This document shows positions 4,525 to 6,590 of a stretch of 6,590 bases of DNA, piece by piece. The stretch comes from Bacteroidaceae bacterium. GTDB taxonomy: Bacteria; Bacteroidota; Bacteroidia; Bacteroidales; Bacteroidaceae. The stretch is taken from assembly GCA_017961965.1 (NCBI GenBank), contig JAGCWG010000109.1:1-6590 (forward strand), read 5' to 3'. A model generated the notes under the pieces. The model saw only the letters and a program-made list of their open reading frames with translations. It did not search any database and was not told where the DNA came from. The translations under genes and the position numbers were made by a program. The first letter of the stretch is position 1; each line of letters opens with the position of its first letter.

Positions 4525-6590
4525 ATGGATGAAGAGAAAATGATACAAGAGGCTTTTGATCATCTCATTGAAAGTTATCTTGCAACAAAGCATCGCAAGA
4601 AAGTCGAGAAGATAACCAAGGCTTTCAATTTTGCTAAGCATGCTCATAATGGTGTGCGTCGTCTCTCTGGCGAGCCATACATCATGCACCCACTTGCAGT
4701 TGCACAGATTGTATGCTCCGAGATAGGACTCGGCTCAACATCCATTTGTGCAGCACTTCTTCACGATGTTGTGGAAGATACCGACTATACCGTTGAGGAT
4801 ATAGAGAATATGTTTGACCCAAAGATAGCGCAGATTGTCGATGGGTTAACAAAGATTTCGGGTGGTATCTTCGGAGATCAGGCATCTGCTCAGGCTGAGA
4901 ACTTCAAGAAACTATTGCTCACCATGAGCGATGACATACGTGTCATCCTTATCAAGATTGCCGACCGACTTCATAATATGCGTACTCTCGGTTCACAACC
5001 TGTGAACAAGCAATACAAGATTGCGGGAGAAACGCTCTACATCTATGCGCCTCTGTCCCATCGTCTTGGACTCAACAGTATCAAGACTGAACTCGAAGAC
5101 CTCAGTTTCCGCTATGAGCATCCTGAAGAGTATGCCATGATTGAGAAGAAACTTGAGGCAACACGTTCAGAGCGTGATACCGTGTTCGATGAGTTTACCG
5201 CACCTATACGCAAACAGCTCGATGCTCTCGGACTAAAATACGAAATCAAACAGCGCATCAAGTCGCCTTATTCCATCTGGAACAAGATGCAGAACAAGCA
5301 TGTCACCTTTGAGGAGATATACGACATTCTCGCTGTGCGAATAATATTTGAGCCTAACGATGTTGCTGCCGAACTCAATGAATGCTTCAACATTTACGTT
5401 GGCATTTCCAAGATATACAAGTCGCATCCTGACCGTCTCCGTGACTGGGTTTCTCGTCCAAAGGCTAACGGCTATCAGGCACTTCACGTCACACTCATGT
5501 CTAACAAGGGTGAGTGGATTGAGGTACAGATACGTTCACGCCGCATGGATGAGATTGCAGAGAAGGGCTTTGCTGCTCATTGGAAATACAAGGATGGCGA
5601 TAAGGATGAGACTGATGCTGAGAATGAGCTTGACAAGTGGCTCACTACCATCAAGGAGATACTTGATGACCCACAGCCAGATGCCATGGATTTCCTCGAT
5701 ACCATCAAGCTTAACCTCTACGCATCTGAAATATTCGTCTTTACTCCAAAGGGAGATATACGTACAATGCCAGCTGGTTCTACGGTTCTCGACTTTGCGT
5801 TCTCCGTTCATACATTCGTGGGTAGCCATTGCATCGGAGCAAAGGTGAATCACAAGCTTGAGCCTATTACTTACAAGCTTCAGAGTGGTGACCAGATTGA
5901 GGTACTCACATCTAAGACACAACACCTCAAACGCGAATGGCTTGATATTGCTACTACAGGTAAGGCTACAACAAAGATTCTTGCTGCACTTCGCAAGGAG
6001 GAGCGTGAAGCTCGTCGTGTTGGTGAGGAAAAACTGGATGCTTTCCTTCAGGAGGCGGGCATTGAGAAAGATGCTGCTGCAGTTGACAAACTATGCAAAT
6101 TCCATGGTTTTGACAAGGCAGACCAGTTATATATGGCTATTGCCAATGGTGATGTTCAGCTCAGTCATGATGACGTACTCCGCGTACAGAACAAGACACA
6201 AGCAGGTTGGCGTCGCCTCTTCTCCTTTGGTAAGAGGAAACAGGATGCTGACATCGAGACGAAGGATGACAACAAAGGTAATGTGATAGACAAGAAGACG
6301 ATTCTTGCCATCTCTGAACCTAATATCAATAACAAGTACATGCTTTGTGACTGCTGTCGTCCTATCCCTGGTGATGCTGTCATGGGATATGTTGATGAAA
6401 ACAATAAGGTAATCATTCATAAGCTACAGTGCACTGTGGCACAACGTCTCAAGGCGAACCACGGTAACCGCATCGTCGGTGCACGTTGGGAGATTAGTGG
6501 CTCGATGCAGTTTGAGGCTTCAATTTCGCTCCGAGGAATTGACAAGCCGGGTGTACTTAATCAGATGACTGATGTTATTTCGCGTGTACA
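4525..6590 (+). CDS. rel: Bifunctional (p)ppGpp synthetase/hydrolase (RelA/SpoT homologue), 3' truncated
   Basis: A stringent-response enzyme that makes (p)ppGpp from ATP and GDP/GTP and hydrolyses it. The visible 688 residues are about 45-50 short of the family's usual length because the window ends. The HD hydrolase domain looks active: H55 in YIMHPLA, H80-D81 and E84-D85 in LLHDVVEDT, and D147 in KIADRLHNMRT. The synthetase domain (about 240-355) has RIKSPYSIWNKM, YDILAVRII with D267, RPKANGYQALH (311-321), and EVQIR with E333, then AEKGFAAHW. TGS is at about 401-464. A helical region leads to the conserved-cysteine (zinc-finger-like) domain (606-640; C608, C610, C611, H632, C636), and the ACT domain begins near 663 (RGIDKPGVLNQM). 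The ATG at 4525 is the chosen start; GTG at 4519 would add two residues, and a stop lies at 4510-4512. An A-rich AAAAGA (4511-4516) precedes it. Confidence 0.96.
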   Translation, partial: MDEEKMIQEAFDHLIESYLATKHRKKVEKITKAFNFAKHAHNGVRRLSGEPYIMHPLAVAQIVCSEIGLGSTSICAALLHDVVEDTDYTVEDIENMFDPKIAQIVDGLTKISGGIFGDQASAQAENFKKLLLTMSDDIRVILIKIADRLHNMRTLGSQPVNKQYKIAGETLYIYAPLSHRLGLNSIKTELEDLSFRYEHPEEYAMIEKKLEATRSERDTVFDEFTAPIRKQLDALGLKYEIKQRIKSPYSIWNKMQNKHVTFEEIYDILAVRIIFEPNDVAAELNECFNIYVGISKIYKSHPDRLRDWVSRPKANGYQALHVTLMSNKGEWIEVQIRSRRMDEIAEKGFAAHWKYKDGDKDETDAENELDKWLTTIKEILDDPQPDAMDFLDTIKLNLYASEIFVFTPKGDIRTMPAGSTVLDFAFSVHTFVGSHCIGAKVNHKLEPITYKLQSGDQIEVLTSKTQHLKREWLDIATTGKATTKILAALRKEEREARRVGEEKLDAFLQEAGIEKDAAAVDKLCKFHGFDKADQLYMAIANGDVQLSHDDVLRVQNKTQAGWRRLFSFGKRKQDADIETKDDNKGNVIDKKTILAISEPNINNKYMLCDCCRPIPGDAVMGYVDENNKVIIHKLQCTVAQRLKANHGNRIVGARWEISGSMQFEASISLRGIDKPGVLNQMTDVISRV

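Noticed and set aside
4477..4689. Small - strand reading frame over the mltD-rel gap and the start of rel
   Set aside because: It mostly overlaps rel coding sequence in antisense and the repeat arm, and shows no recognisable protein features.

Overview
The window is a chromosomal housekeeping segment of a Bacteroidales bacterium, most likely Prevotellaceae (Prevotella/Segatella type). The evidence is a Bacteroidetes-type -7 promoter box (TAnnTTTG), tRNA genes with no encoded CCA, weak or absent Shine-Dalgarno sequences, and the gene order parA - parB - DUF5683 protein - lytic transglycosylase - RelA/SpoT homologue, which I recall as a common Bacteroidales arrangement. All supported genes are on the + strand. 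I see no mobile element, CRISPR array, phage gene or defence gene.

Layout. Bases 1-149 hold the 3' part of a tRNA-Pro(UGG) and a complete tRNA-Val(UAC), closed by a strong intrinsic terminator at 174-207. The next 130 bases are the parA control region: a tandem 20-nt repeat whose units each begin with a parS-like half-site, a -7 box at 260-267, and a hairpin in the predicted leader. parA (339-1100) and parB (1266-2138) follow, with a 165-base gap that holds no gene. After parB comes a 144-base gap with a degenerate heptad repeat. Then come a DUF5683 membrane protein (2283-3071, GTG start) and, three bases later, an MltD-like lytic transglycosylase with LysM repeats (3075-4364). The 160-base gap after it carries a clear inverted repeat whose arms are each built from five 7-nt units. 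The window ends inside a bifunctional (p)ppGpp synthetase/hydrolase gene (4525 to beyond 6590).

How the genes work together. ParA and ParB form the chromosome partition system. The DUF5683 protein and the transglycosylase are envelope proteins that are probably co-transcribed. Rel is the stringent-response enzyme. The grouping places segregation, wall turnover and growth-rate control together, but nothing in the sequence shows a direct functional link between them.

I did not find an undescribed multi-gene system. The points most worth a second look are non-coding: the parS-like half-sites overlapping the parA promoter, and the two intergenic elements with 7-nt periodicity.
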